Positions 38,144-52,499 of a DNA stretch of 64,000 nt are shown here, one piece after another (position 1 is the stretch's first letter; each line of letters begins with the position of its first letter). The stretch is from Panorpa germanica (Eukaryota; Arthropoda; Insecta; Mecoptera; Panorpidae): assembly GCA_963678705.1 (NCBI GenBank), contig OY783218.1, positions 4,288,152-4,352,151 on the forward strand, written 5' to 3'. Under the pieces are notes generated by a model. That model was given only the letters and a program-made list of their open reading frames with translations, was not told the origin of the DNA and ran no database searches. A program made the translations under genes and the position numbers.

Positions 38144-39442
38144 ATTTTAAAAAAGGAATTAACTTAAAATAAGTCAAATTTATAATACAGATAATTGTGT
38201 TTAGTAGAATATATATGAACCCATAGGCTTAATGTCCACTAAAAAAATTTAATTCAATTTTTAATTTTAAGCTAGATGTGGTTAGGTGTGACCCCATTAA
38301 TTTTTATTGCTTTGCCAAAATAAACAAAAAGAGAAACTTCTTTTTCAAAAAGCAGAAAAATAGGTTGTAAATCATTGTATAATATTGTTATACACTGTTG
38401 TTTTTTAAGTGTCAAGACAAGAGTTATTTATGTTTTCGTTTATAAGACAACAGAAAGTGGAAAGAAAATTCATATAAAATATTTTTAAGTTGTGCTTCAT
38501 TTTTTTTAATTATTAAAAAATATTTCAAAATTGTTTTTAAGAATTAAAAGATCAAAGATAATATATATTCAATCTGATTTTAAGTAAAATTGAGATATAT
38601 TTAAATGAAATATTACCATGTTTTGCTGAAATATATTATTTTGTTTAGATACTACATTGCAATGAATTTAGCCAATGATTTAACATTTTATAACTTTAAG
38701 TAAACACTTCTAGAACACCCTGTAAACAAACGCAGCTCGAAGCCGTTCGTAACCAAATCTCAGTCCTTAACTAAACATTACTGATTTAATTTAATTCGAA
38801 ATGTGTACATTTATATGTATAGTTGTATATGTTTAAATGTTCTCTATATAGGGTGGTGCAGAATCAAATTGGGGAGAGCGGGAGGTATTTGGTAGGAGAA
38901 GAAGACCTTTCCCGTACTATATAAGCGCCCCTGGCGATGAAACTGACAACTATGGTGTTTTAGTATATAATATGTAACAGTTACATGTTAATACATTGAG
39001 ATATTCAAAATAGTAATGTTAATATTATTATATGTGTAAAGAAGAAGAAGAAGGGCTTAGACATTTACTTATGCCGATGCGTCTAAAATATTAAGGGTTT
39101 GAATGGGTTAAGGATTCTAACAACTAAGCAAAGTAATACACCCCACCCCTTCCTTTTACTCTCAACACATCCCACCCTTATGTCTTAGAAATGAAAATAA
39201 CCTGAGGACATTTACGACTGACCCTTCTCTTGCTTTATGATATGCATATGCAGGGAGGCGTGGGAGAGGTAAGAGAGGCAGAGAGGTTGAGACTGTTGTT
39301 GAACTTTGAACTACTTAAAACGTGGTACACTTCATATAAATATCTATCAATCAAACTAGCAAAATATTCTATACATTTTATTCATTCTTTGTTGTATGTT
39401 CAAATAATACACGACGAACTTGACAATTCTATATTTAAAAAC

Positions 39443-39514
39443 TAATTTTTAAACTAACCGTTATTACACTGGTCTTACAAACTTCAGGTACCCCCACAAC
39501 CGTGGTATTAATAC
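39443..39514. repeat. dispersed repeat fragment
   Basis: Matches 26892-26963 around GTACCCCCACAAC. Confidence 0.55.
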
Positions 39515-40511
39515 CTAAATGAACTCACCAAATGATAAATAAATAAATAATAAACAATAGTACCAACCATATAATACGAAAATTTACTAAAAATAAAAAG
39601 GCTCATATTTGAAGAAACTACAGTATTTTTAATTGTTATCACGTTGATATAAATTTATTTAAGAACCTAATGTAATTTTTAATAATTGTATGGTAAAATA
39701 AACTGTACACCACCTCGCTCTAACCTTCACCCCATTAACCCTCGCCACTGGATCTGTTTTTGTCATTTGAAACATAAATAACTCTTTTGTTTCCGTTCAA
39801 GATTCAACATAAAATTGTTTTGTATGTTCAGTTGTTTGAAAATAAATTTTTACAGACAAATTAGAGAAAAATTTCTGAATTTACATGTAGTAAACGCTCA
39901 CCAAAATTTTGTTAGTACAAATGAATATGAAAAAATCAAAAATATACTTCGAACATTTTAGCAATTGATAATATTCAACACGATGTCCACCAACTAGTGT
40001 CACTATTTTGCATAATGTCTCAACATACTCTCAAACTAATAATTCGCTATTATCGTAGTATATTTAGGCAACCCTGGTAACTTGGTCCTTGGTATTATAC
40101 TCGCATCAGTATATTACCGAGGCGAGAGTTCGGTTTATAAACTTCGCTTGCTCCTCTAGTTTACTTTAGTGTTTCGCCTAAGGCATTTCAAACCTTGCAG
40201 CTTTTGAATTAATTGAATTATTGAACCGAAAAGAAATTAATCTTGTAATATGAGGGTCGCAAATATTGTTGTTCTTGTGTTTTGTACACTGTTAAATATG
40301 TAATGATATTTCAGCATATGAATTTATACAAATAAATCAAGCAAAAGGAAACTTTAGTGAATAGAAGACATTCTAAGAAAAATTTCCGATGCTAAATCCT
40401 ATTACCGAAGACCTGTTACTATATTGGCAGTTTTTGTGATGTCATAGACTCATATATGTATATTTAGGTTATCGCTACCTCATAAGTTTATGATTATGCA
40501 TGTATATAATC

Positions 40512-41080
40512 TATGGAAAAAATGTAAAAAATTGAGAAGAGCAATTGCAATAAAAGATATAAAAGGATTTGGAAGAGAGAGACAATACTTAAGAGAAAAA
40601 GACACCAAAAATATGAGAAGGATTTAGATTGGGAAACGATGAGAAAGGAAACAAATACTGGGCAAATAGCGAGCAAAGGATGTAGAGGGTGTGCGGAATG
40701 GAGATAGAAATAGATTGGAGCACATTAAGTTTTCATGTGAGAAAAAGGTAATAAGCGAAAAAAATATTGGGCAATTATTAAAAGGAGACAGTGAAGGGAA
40801 TAGGTGGATGGCGGAGATAGAGAAAAGGAACAAGGAAAGAGAAGGAATGGTAGAGTAGAAACAGGAGGAAGAGTAGCAGGAAGAGCGAAGCAGCATTTTT
40901 GTGTTTATTTTTATAAGGATAAATTTATATTTTTTTTTTCGTTTGGAAGGAATGAGAATGTTTAGATTTAATAAGGATCAAAATTGAATTAAGCACAATG
41001 ACATGTAAATAAATGAGTTAAGGCACAATAATGTAGTGCCAAATGGCAAAAACATTAAAATAAAATAATAATAATAAAAA
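40512..41080 (+). mobile_element. 5'-truncated LINE with 12-bp target-site duplication
   Basis: Flanked by identical ATGTATATAATC at 40500-40511 and 41081-41092. The interior is purine-rich and, with stops, encodes a charged peptide containing IGQLLKGDSEGNRWMAEIEK, compatible with a degraded ORF2 C-terminus. The 3' UTR ends TGTAGTGCCAAATGGC and an A-rich (AATAAT)-type tail. Plus orientation follows from the tail. The exact duplication suggests moderate age, but the coding part has several stops. Related purine-rich fragments occur at 11520-12400 and 30480-30841. Confidence 0.8.
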
Positions 41081-43269
41081 ATGTATATAATCAATTTAAG
41101 TTGATTACCAAACCCAGAAAATGTAACTCTGATCTGCGAATCAAACCTGAAGACATAGTAATATTTATCTCAATAGCAGCTACTAAAAATCATAACTCTT
41201 TTGCTTCAATAACAGTGACCATTTAATAATCGAGAACATTTTTGGTATTTATTAGAATTAGCCCGGGAAAAAATTACACCCAGTTAATTAGAGCCTAAGA
41301 AAGCAAATTCTGAGATAAAGCCCCTGTTGATACCACAAAATTTCACGTTCTACTTTTTGTCTTTAAAGTACACAGGTCTCCTAAACTACTTTTAGAACTC
41401 CTTTTGGTTTCTTCTACTTATCACAAAAAAACAAACTCAAGTTCTAGATAAAATAATAAATTATAATACCAAAAACTACATCTTCTCTCTCGCTTGCCTT
41501 CTCCTCCATATTTTCTTCAACAAATCCAATGCGTTTCATGCCTCTGAACACTTATCTTTAGAAGATCTAATGTTACATTAAACGATGAATCAATTAACAA
41601 AACGTACCCACCTAGTAATTCTCCTGAAACAGGATACACATTTCTTCAAATGTCATCTAATTACCTTCCTCCTTGTTTTCCATCGCCTTGCGTCGCATAA
41701 TTCTTTCAGCATCTTCCTTTAATCAACGTTTCTATAATCTACAGTCTCCATACATAGTGTACCGACGACGTTGCTGCACTGAACATTATTATATTTCCTT
41801 TTTGTCCTTTTACTTCTTTATTATTTTGTTTTATGATTAGCCTTTACATTTTGCTGTATTCACCATTCAGTTCGTGAGCAATATCCCTACTACTTTTGGT
41901 TATTGTGTTCCTATACGGACGGTGTACACTATACATAGTACATACTTGCAGCGATCGACTAGCAATTCGCGATACGCGATATAAACACTGATCTTACTCT
42001 TAAGTTTTTTCTTTTCTTTTTTTCGTCTTCTTCATATACTCGTAACTCCCGCACACTGGTTAACCTTCCCCGAGGTTTATTTCAACGCACTGTCTTACAG
42101 CTATATTGTATACTATATTTACACATTGCAGTCATTATTTATGGTAATTAATAATAAACTATTTATAAATATAAATTTAAAATAAAAAATTGTTTATCTC
42201 GGACTGAGTGTTTAACCGTATTTAAATGGAAATGGAATGGAATGGAGCAAATTATTGAATCAAATTAAGTCTAGCATTTATTAATAATAAAGCAATATTC
42301 AAAAGCTACAAAATACGTGTCTGCTATAAAACATACAAACTTACAAGAGATGAATTTATAACTTACATAACTTTTTAAAGCAGATATTCAAATAGTTTCC
42401 TCTACCTAAGATTAACAATAATTCCTCGAACAAATATAATCAAACCCTTTTTATATATTTTTTTTTCTGTGGGCACAGTTGAACATAAATACAAACAGTA
42501 AATGGTTGACGGGCGCCCCAGCCGGCGCAATTTCTGGACGTTCTGGAAAAAAAACTTCTTTCAAATATCTCAACGCGTTTAGTAGTGGTTTTGATTACAT
42601 TACCTACTACCTATTGTTCAGATAAATCAATATCAAATAAAAGAATAAAATCCTTCTTTGGCAAAGTAAATAATTAAATCAGCCCAATAGCTTCAAGGAA
42701 ATAAAACAGGGGGTAATCTAAAATATACGTTAAGCAGAAATTCCTAATATCCTAGATTACGTTGTTATCTATTAAATTTATTACTCAACTTCAATCAATA
42801 TGATATTTTCCATTCATTTATTGAAATATTTATGATAAATGTTTAAAACTTGAAGGACTATAATCGTATGCAACACGTGGTGTAAATTCAATTCACAGTA
42901 CAGTACACATCCATCAAACGTATTAATATGTTGCAAGATTATCAGAAAAGGTAACAAAAAAAACACTTTGAAATCTATTTACAATTGTGATAATATGAAA
43001 ATGATGTGGGTGAAAATGACAATCACATATGCTGAAAATAATTTAGATATGTGTTTTATCAGTTGAACAACCTGCAGGAGTTGGAAACAGTTTGATTATG
43101 ACGTTATCAGAATCAATGGAAAAATATAATTATCTGTTGATACATATGAGGATCATTCAAATATAAACTGAAATCTTGTTCATTTGACTTACGTAGTAAA
43201 GTGAGCAGGGCAGCGCGACGGGAAACCGTTGGTTGGAGCCACATTCACGTCCGCTATTTCAGTATCGCT

Positions 43270-43809
43270 ATGAGTGAGCACAAAGTACCACCGTATGTTG
43301 CGCAACGCGTTATTATACCTTTTATCACCAACGAAGTTGTTAAATCGGGTGAAATTTAGAACAGACTCTAAGCACGATCCGATGATCTTACTCAGAGTAA
43401 AAGCAAAGTGTTTAATTGAGCCCAGAAGTTTCAAAATGATCGTCATAAAGTGGAAAATTAAAGGCCGATCAAGGCCAAGACTTTGCTACTGCGATTTTGG
43501 ACTCATGATAACACGATGTGGTATACAGCAACTCTAACTCGTGATAAACTCACTAAATTACCCTCGCAACCACTTGAACACCCACCTTACAATCCAGACT
43601 TACCCCATTGTGTCTACCATATGTTTAAAACGCTAAAGGAGGCATTTGGAAGGCAAAGAATTAAAGACGACATTTCATTTTATATATCACTAATAAATCT
43701 GTATTATAATATTTCTGGTTTATATTCGAGTGATCCTCGGACACTATGTTATCTATCCCTGTCAGAAGTGAAGGTTTTTCATTTGTCGAGTGTTTCTGCG
43801 GTACACTAA
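43270..43809 (+). pseudogene. mariner transposase pseudogene, internally deleted
   Basis: A single frame from ATG 43270 reads MSEHKVPPYVAQRVIIPFIT, then EVVKSGEI and a helix-turn-helix-like stretch typical of mariner transposase N-termini. It is broken by four in-frame stops (one TAG, two TAA and one TGA). After about 70 codons it jumps to the catalytic C-terminal part, HDNTMWYTATLTRDKL, then PSQPLEHPPYNPDL and YHMFKTLKEAF. The middle, including the first catalytic Asp, is missing while the frame is kept. The Asp of HDN is present. The third catalytic Asp, expected 35 residues later in the family's PSD motif, is Val here (PHCVYHMF). Inverted ends were not located. Inactive on several grounds. 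Confidence 0.8.
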
Positions 43810-44194
43810 GCTGTTACTCTGTTTTTAAATCCATTTACGAAGCTTTTTAGTGTTCGAGTTATTAATTACCCCTTATCAGGTAGGTATCTATAACAATTTG
43901 ATAATATTATTGTTATCATATTATTTGTTTGATATATAAATGTATGTAAATGATGTAATTCTGAATACCGTGTATTAGATACGTACAGTCACTGGTAAAA
44001 AGCAAAACAAAATAAATTAAGTGAATTCAAGTGATGTATAAATATTATATAATATCAAATAATGCTTATTACACTAAAAGTAATAAAGCAAAGTTATAAA
44101 ATTATTACTAAAACTATAGAGCTAGGTACAAAGCAGTGTTGCATCTGACCTCAAATATATCGTAGAGTGCACGGCTCAATTATATTGCTTTAAT

Positions 44195-44465
44195 TGAAGT
44201 AATCACAAAAAATTCATTTGAATGTAAAGAAATTTCATTTCTTTAGTTGGTAACACTGACCCGAGATATTACAAGTGCATTCTGGTCAGATGAGCTCACA
44301 GTATATATTAGTAATACCTACTTTCATTGTAGCGTGTGCTAACAGCCAGCAAAGTTGATATATATTTTTTTTTAATTAATACTTCATGGGCTTCTTAAGA
44401 CCACGGGCCTCAAAGTTGATATTTGAAGTCGACAGAACTCACGTTAAGTTATTATAAAATTAGAT
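44195..44465. repeat. diverged relative of the 25399-25993 foldback loop
   Basis: Shares TTCTTTAGTTGGTA and TTGATATTTG.AG..GACAGAACTCA with the loop at 25600-25745. The arms are not recognisable. Confidence 0.4.
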
Positions 44466-44867
44466 AAAAAGGAATTGACAATTTAAATAATAAACTTTAA
44501 ATGCCGTTTCTTTGAATTCAGGTAAGATAGTATGATTTAAGTTAAACAGTGTAATTATTATAAAGTGTATCTAAATTACTAAAATAAAAGTCTTTAATTT
44601 CAGAGCAACACATAAGTTTGATTAAAAATTTACAATTCCTATAATGTCAGATATATTTTATTTAAAAGTTTATTAATTTACAACTCGCAATCACTGTTGC
44701 ACTTCGTTGGATTCGGAGATTGCTAAAACTGTAGAATTGACTAAAAATCGGCTATACAAATTGTACATAAGAATTTTAACATGCATATAAAATGTATGCA
44801 GATGTGTTTCTGAAAATTCTCACCATCGGACAAAGAGAATCTCGTTTCTAACAAAGTATAAAATCAC

Positions 44868-45114
44868 AGTGTCCTTTTTTCGTCTGACCTGGCACCATGT
44901 GGCTTTTATCTTTTCAAAATTTATGTCAAGATAAGTGAAAGAAAAAGCGGCCACGTTATCAATGAAAGAAACTCACTGAAAAATACTTACAAGACTTTTT
45001 TGAACAATGGAAAATGCGCATGGAGCGATGTAGAAATAGGGGATAGTAATTAAATGCATATAAATTTAAAATAAAAACTTTTACAGCATCAGTTTCGCTA
45101 ATTTACAATCCTCG
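44868..45114 (+). pseudogene. mariner transposase C-terminal fragment and right end
   Basis: 44883-44918 encodes SDLAPCGFYLFK, the mariner signature around the third catalytic Asp, which is replaced by Gly. After at least one frameshift, 45003-45045 reads EQWKMRMERCRNRGD, like the W..RW..C....GDYF end of the protein. TTTTACAGCATCAGTTTCG and a terminal CCTCGTA at 45110-45116 fit a mariner 3' UTR and TIR next to TA. Everything upstream of the third catalytic site is absent. Confidence 0.65.
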
Positions 45115-46037
45115 TACATGTGTTTTGTAGTTGTTCAAAACAACTATATCACAGCTCATGAAAGTTGGAAGAAGTATTCCTTCTTATATCCGACATCAAA
45201 GAGTATTTCAATCAAAATATTACATCTTTTTATATAAAAGGTACAGTCTCATATAAAGTTTACTATATCATTTCAGTTTATAAAATATAAGCGTCTTTGA
45301 TAACTCCCCTGGATCGGACTAATTTAAAAAAAGGTCAATAGGTCAATTGAAGTCAATATGTATTTTATAATATAAACATAAGGTGACACAAACCGTAAAC
45401 AAATAGTTTGCTAAATTTCACACAACAAAGTAACAGCAAATACTGTTTCTTTTGTTAGATACCGCAAACTACAATTAGGTCATTGTTCCATAAGTAATAA
45501 TTAAATATTTTTCAATAATATTGTACAACACAACCTGACACTATACTACACCATGAAACAAAGTCAGACAGATGGTTTGTCAATTGGATATCGCATGGCT
45601 AAGTGATATGTATTTAGCAACATATGGCAACAAAAATCATTTTTATAACATTAAAATATATATGAGTATCTATCTATAACACTATAAAAAAGATACACTT
45701 GAAAAATAGCATTGTAAAAAATATTAATCATCAGTACTCATTATATAAAGAAGAGACCGTCTATACAGGTTGGCGCGGTATTAGATAATAATTATGAAAG
45801 CAAAAAAAAAAACCAAATTATTACTCTTCAGATTTCCGTAGTCCGATTATTTACACGATCTGATTCGATTTCAAAGTTTCAGCACTGAAACGTAGGCCAT
45901 TGTTCTTCAAACTAAAATGGCCAAGAAAATGAATAAACTATGACTAAGAATACTGGAGCACCGACACATCAAGCCAGGAACAAGATCATAATCAACTTCA
46001 GTGCCAATGTGGTGAAGAGGAGACAGGTCCTGACCAC

Positions 46038-46396
46038 CAGAGGCGACCTTAGGGAATGGCAAGCAGGGCAACCGCCCGGGGCCTAGCTCTTGTAGGGCCC
46101 TCACATTCTCGCGCAACAACCCAAGTAGAAAATTCATTACTATATATGTATTTGAATCTCGCGCCTCGCTCTTTAGAAATCTCACTTGAATCAAGTATAT
46201 CTTTTAAGACATTTATGTGCCTTAGTTTATCATCATTAATATTTGTCGTCTTTGTGTTAGTTAACTTTTATAACACTTCCAATAACAAATTTTATGTCTC
46301 GTCAATTATCAACAAAAATACCTACACACAGTTTATATAAATTACACAAAAAACAAGTGCCTCGTAAATATCTCGCAATGGCTAAGGCCGCCCCTG
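46038..46396. mobile_element. hAT-type MITE with perfect 8-bp target-site duplication
   Basis: 359 bp with ends CAGAGGCGACCTTAGGGAAT and the complement of CAGGGGCGGCCTTAGCCATT. It is flanked by identical CTGACCAC at 46030-46037 and 46397-46404. The 8-bp duplication fits the hAT nTnnnnAn preference and the CAG-G terminus is hAT-like. No transposase is encoded; the two overlapping frames here are incidental. Confidence 0.9.
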
Positions 46397-47291
46397 CTGA
46401 CCACATACACAAAAGCAAAAAAAGAATTTCAATGGGCGGTGCCACAGACTTCGCTGACGCTTCCTGTTAACACCGCCTTTTTGATTGCGACACCGAAATT
46501 TATAACGGCTGATTTCTGAAATACATTTCTGTCGGACGTATATGTAACTCTAAAAACTTCTTAAGGTTAAACAAGCTTAAAAAAATATTCTAAATACAAC
46601 GTATATATGACAGAGTCAATTGAGAATTTCATAAATGAATTATTGTACAAAATATTCACACATTCACGTCCAGATCGCAATACCCTTTTTTCTAAATAAA
46701 TAAACGACTAATATTGTCTTATATCTACGGACATCGTCTGACCTCAGAGCAGCCGGTAATCTTAGTAACAACATGAATTGCATAACTCAACCGCGGCACC
46801 ACTCAACACTTAATTTGGCGGCGTTAGTTAAGTAGGGGTGGTGCTGTCTTCAGCCCAAGGTTGGTGACGTCACAAACCAATCCACTAATGCCCGGTGCAC
46901 TATCAGTTGATACGTGATGTTTACCACGGAATGCTTTTTGCGTATATTTTATGTCTATTGTTTAAAAGTAGTCGGTTTTATTGAATTTCAATGTATTATT
47001 TTTTGTTTGTAGCTTTTTTATTTGAATTTCTACATTTATATCTTCCACATACAGGGTGATTATCGGGAATCAGTGATTTATTCTATTATATATTTGCTGT
47101 TTTTTATAGTTGTGTTAGGAATATATTTTCAAGTCAAAAACTACAATATTTCGGAGTTGAATCGGAGTCAAAGGAGTCGTTATTAATACTTAAATGACTC
47201 CTCGCTTCAATCATGTACTCATGTACAATCAGTCCACTTCAAAGGCTGCGATCGGAGTTCTTTATTTTGTTTCGACAAAAGTTTTGACTAT

Positions 47292-47904
47292 GGGCTTGTG
47301 TCCTCATTTTTTAGTGGTCGATTTTTCAATTGTTGATTGAAATTGATGTTAATAAATGCGTATTGGTGTGTCTATTTTATTAAATATCTAAATGTTGACG
47401 GAGATATAGCAATTAAAAATTTTAATTGTAGTTTTAGCGCCAGAGATGGTCGGCCATATTTGTATGACGTGAAATGCATTTATTTGTTGAGTAGATCAGA
47501 GCTGCGGGAATGTGTTGTAGCTGTTGGTAGTCCTAATAATCAAGTCAAGTCAAAGAATAATAAGTTTTTATTTTATTTAACCCTGCTAAGACAGACATAA
47601 TATTGGAATTTGATTGTTAATTGACAAAGCTGTAAATAATATTTGATATTTTGATATATAAATACATATAGCAGAACTTTATGAGCTATAAGGTTAACAG
47701 CGGTTGTAATGTCACATGCATTTGGAACGTTGTACAACGTTAAATCCCTTTATTAATTAAAGAGACAAAATAACTTTTTTAATTGTTAATATCTCTTAAA
47801 ATATAAGGAGTTATTAAAAAATAATTGAACATTTAAGGTTCTAGTAACCCACTTTATCAATATATAGTACACTTTTATAGGAATAGGACATAGGACACAA
47901 GCCC
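47292..47904 (+). mobile_element. GGGCTTGTGTCCT-TIR element, copy 2
   Basis: 613 bp with the same ends and AT flanks as copy 1. It carries extra sequence after TTTGTTGAGTAG that copy 1 lacks. Confidence 0.85.
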
Positions 47905-50900
47905 ATTGTTTATATTTTTTGAAGGATACAGAATTGAATAAGATTTCCACTGACTATTAAATCATGCGCTGGATTATTTCTAAGGCAACATACTACAGGC
48001 TAGTACTCATGTTATTTACAAATCTTTCCTACTCGTATAATTTAATAATTTAACGTAAAATCATGAAACGTGTCATTGATTCCGCAGTAACTGCAAACTG
48101 GTTTCATAGCCGTATCGTTCAGCTAGTATGTGATGCTAGAGCTAGAGCCTGAGCTGCCTGAAACAACGATTTGCAGTTTTATTTCTCTTCGTTTACGTTG
48201 TGTTCTGTTGTAACTTGCATCGTTTAGTTCAAAGGTTCTCAAACATATTATCGTCAAACGTTTCTTTTCTTCTTTACTGCAACTAGCTATTCTGCAACTT
48301 CTTGCGACACCGTTTAACATCACGGTTTTATCAGTAACAAAACTTTGTTTAAAATAAACCGTCTAATCTTGAACGACGCCGAGAAGATGAAAAATAAGAG
48401 TCAAAATCTTAAGAACTTGTATTAGAAGCTTTGTTCTAATATCAATATATAATTGGGTCAGTGATAATTGATAAATATCGTTCCGTCCAACAAATATTAA
48501 ACGGCCAGATTATAATTCAGAGATTATGAGATATAGTGTTAGCTAAACTTGTCCATTTATTAATATAAAGTTGCATTTAGGTTACATTACCTTCTTGGAA
48601 TATGTAAACATATTTTTGATATAAACTTTTATATAAAAATTAGAACATATTTAAATTATTAATAGTATAAAGACTATAGACCCTTAAATTTAAAGACAAA
48701 TTAATCTAAAAATACGTCACACTAATTTCCTGGTCATATTTAAAAAAATCTTTTTTGTTTTTTAGTCTTGTTTTTTCCTTTTTTTGGAAGGCGAAGTTTT
48801 GATTGGAGGTGACGTCACAAAACTTGCGACAACGTGCTTTCCACTCAAAGATGTAATTTACAAATATTAAAGCAAGTAAAATAATAATCTCCGCTTAAAG
48901 ACAAATAACTTTACGAAAATATTATGTTTAATAGTTTGGCATGTTCTGTACAAGTACAAGTGTGCAGTGTATATAGTTTTTTCTTATAATAATCATTGAA
49001 TGAATAACATTTTGAGAAACAGTGATATAATATTACTTTTTGTATTGAATGTGTTTATGAATTATGAGACCATACCTGTTATTACATGCGATTTCTAATG
49101 ACAGCATAATTATTTAATTGATATTGAGATTATTTATTTCGTGATTTCAAATACTTCATCTGGCAGAACATGAACATAAGACATTGGCATCGACCATTCT
49201 CGAGCTGCCACCAAGCTCTGCACAAACACACACTGCAAAGTGCATGTGCAACAAACACACACTGCACAACTTGTGAGGTGCTTTATAAAAAGGCCTACAC
49301 ACTTTAGGATGTAAGAAACAAACAATAGAGTAACAAGCACATAAAAAGAGAAAGCTATTATATCTCTTAAAAATTGAATCCACATTTTCTTTGATTAAAT
49401 ATTATATAAGGAATATTACATTTAAAAGTAAGTCCATGTTTAAAATCCTGTTGTGTAAACCAGGCTTCCTAATTGACCAATATATAAAAGAGTATTTCAA
49501 TGCGAGAAACTCTGAAACAAAATGATACACATTGGATGTATCATTTCAATAATTGTTGTTGTTTGAAACAACCCACCATTTAATTTAAATACCAGTTAAA
49601 TTAATCGATGATTTATAGTTTGATTTGATTGTAGACTGTGAAACCCCGTTCAGTAAGAATACACAGCTGTTTGTTTCTAGACACACAGGTGATCGATTTT
49701 TGTTATTTTATTTAAGTTCGCTATTTGAATTAAAGTTTAGTTTTACAGTTTTTTTTAAGGATATAGTATTATATCCTTAAATTATAAGTTATAATTGAGT
49801 TGACTCATGGTTAAAAGGAACTTAGGGTAGTATACTCGTAAACTGATCTTTCTTAATAATTCGATAAATGTGCTTATTTTACATTTGCATTTCTAAACTA
49901 AAAATAAGCAATAATAATAAAGTTGCAATAATACTTGTGACTTGAAACAGTTATAATATTTTTCTACAATCATGACTCGTTCAATAATATCAAATTTGTA
50001 TTACATACTTATCCTTTATAAATTTAGATCTTCACTACTAAAAAAGAGCGACCAGACATTTGCATGTGTCGGTGCCATACCGAACAAAACAAATCCATGT
50101 TTTGTTTTATATCTCATAAATTAATCGTACCGCGCATGCTCAATAAATATTACTGTTTCATATTAGTTATTAACATAATATTCTTAGTAGTTATTGGAGA
50201 CCCCTCCCTGTTTAACATGATCTTTTCTCAAACAAACACACACACACAAATGAAAGTTCATCAAAAATATAAGAATATCCCATAAATTCTTCTTGTGAAA
50301 TTATGAAACTGGTGCACATACAAAAAACGGTGAAGTACGCAGTCGAATCAATGACAGTAAATTCGCAATAGTAATTCGAACATTAAATAAATTAAACAGT
50401 TAAGATTAGAATGCATATTAATAAATTTGGATTGCTATTCAAATGACGTTAGTCTGTCTGTAGTAGAAATTCAATTATCTGGACCAAGAGTAAATCCGGT
50501 AAAATCCGGATATTGGAAACTAAAGAAGTGGAATATATAAAAGAGAGAAAATCTAGTCACAACTGCTAATAATTTAATATATATTAAAAATGAAAAGAAA
50601 ATTAAAGGTAAAATTACGTAAAATAAAATAATAATTTAAAAAAAAAAGCCTGCCTGGACAGTAAAATAAATATGTATTACAATATATTCACTGATAAAAA
50701 AATTATAAATTGTGATTTGACGTAATGAGACATCTAAAGAAGTGACATAAGTAAAATTCTTCAGAAAGCTAAAGTACTAAATAGTTTAGTACATCTTCTA
50801 TCAAATTTTTAAAATTTGTCACTTACATCCCTTTGCTTCTAGACGCCTCATATAGACGCCTTTAAAAGTTCGTCCGGATGTAAAACGTTCGAATAAAGTG

Positions 50901-51117
50901 ATTGTTACTTATGTAATTTCTAAATAAATCTGTTTATATCTAATATTTAAACACGTTTTTTGTAAATCAATTTTCTGAATCAATAAATAGATTAACAAAT
51001 ATATCTTTTAAAAAATGATCTGTAACTCTTACTTTGTTATTTTATTCAAAACGGATATATTTAATAATCTATTTAGTAAAAGGAAATTCGATTTCATAAT
51101 TGAGAAAGGTGTTTAAT

Positions 51118-51750
51118 GGGCTTGTGTCCTCATTTTTTAGTGGTCGATTTTTCAATTGTTGATTGAAATTGGAGTTAATAAATGTGTATTGGCGTGTCTA
51201 TTTTATTAAATATCTAAATATTGACGGAGATATATCAATTAAAAATTTGAATTGTAGTTTTAGCGCTAGAAATGGTCGGCCATATTTATATGACGTGAAA
51301 TGCATTTTAACGTCAGTTATTTGTTGAGTAGGTCAGTGCCTTGGTAATGTTTTGTAGCTGTTGGTAGTCAAATAATCAAGTCAAATCAAAATATAATAAG
51401 TTTTTATTTTATTTAACCCTGCTAAGACAGACATAATATTTAAATTTGATTGTTCCTTGAAATAACTGTAAATAATTTTTGATATTTTGATATATAAATA
51501 CATATAGCAGAGATTTATGAGCAGTAAGGTTGGTAACCTTACACAAGGATTGTGATGTCACATGCACTTGGAATGTGTACAACGTTGAATCCCTTTAATA
51601 ATTAAAGAGACAAAATGACTTTTTTAATTGTTAATATCTCCTAACATATAAGGAGTTATTAAAAGATAATTGAACATTTGAGGTTCTAGTAACCCACTTT
51701 ATCAATATATAGTACACTTTTATAGAAATTAAGACATAGGACACAATCCC
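51118..51750 (+). mobile_element. GGGCTTGTGTCCT-TIR element, copy 3
   Basis: 633 bp and AT-flanked. The right terminus has one change (ACACAATCCC). A perfect 10-bp hairpin, TTGATCAATT-AAAAC-AATTGATCAA, begins at 51755. Confidence 0.85.
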
Positions 51751-52499
51751 ATTGTTGATCAATTAAAACAATTGATCAAATGTTGATTACATTTGGATAT
51801 CAAATATTATTTTGTGTTAGTCCACAACGCGAACAAACCCACTCATAACAAAATGCAACAAAATTAATGAATTCCATATAAACACAATAAACATATCTGC
51901 ATTGCGTGCTGCTTTTAAGTTCTCATATTTGTATTAAAGTTGAAAGCTGATGACCTTTAACCCTCGACAAGTCGTTAAACAGTGGAGGCACCAAGCAACA
52001 AGAAGATGCAGATGCAGTAGGGTCAGAGAACAAATAAAATAAGAAGAATTTAAAAAAAAAGGATATGAAAAGGAATAGGTAATATTTAATTATCGAAGAG
52101 ACTAACAATCATAAATAATATTTTTTGGTTGCGCTTCTTTTAACTACACATAAATATATGTGAATGGATTACGGAAGATTAACGAGAGAGAAAGAGAAGG
52201 AAGATTAAAGAAAGGGTACTCTTCTTTCCATAATTCATTTGAGTAGTATTTATTTAAAGAAATTAAAATTATATTGAGTATACAATGTGTTGTTTTAAAA
52301 TAATTATTATTTTTAGTAGTTATATATAATTGTTTAGCTTTGTATATAAACTTCTAAGGGTGTTAAATAGTGTATATATTAATTAATTTTTAATTAAGCA
52401 TTTGCACAACAAATACTACATGTGTAGATATATATATTTTGTGATTCTTTTGATTTTAATATTTATATTATTCAAAGATTCTTAGTAAAAATTATTGTA

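Noticed and set aside
48123..48323. 66-codon minus-strand frame with a Ser/Gly-rich end
   Set aside because: No similarity, no splice context linking it to dac, and length within chance expectation.
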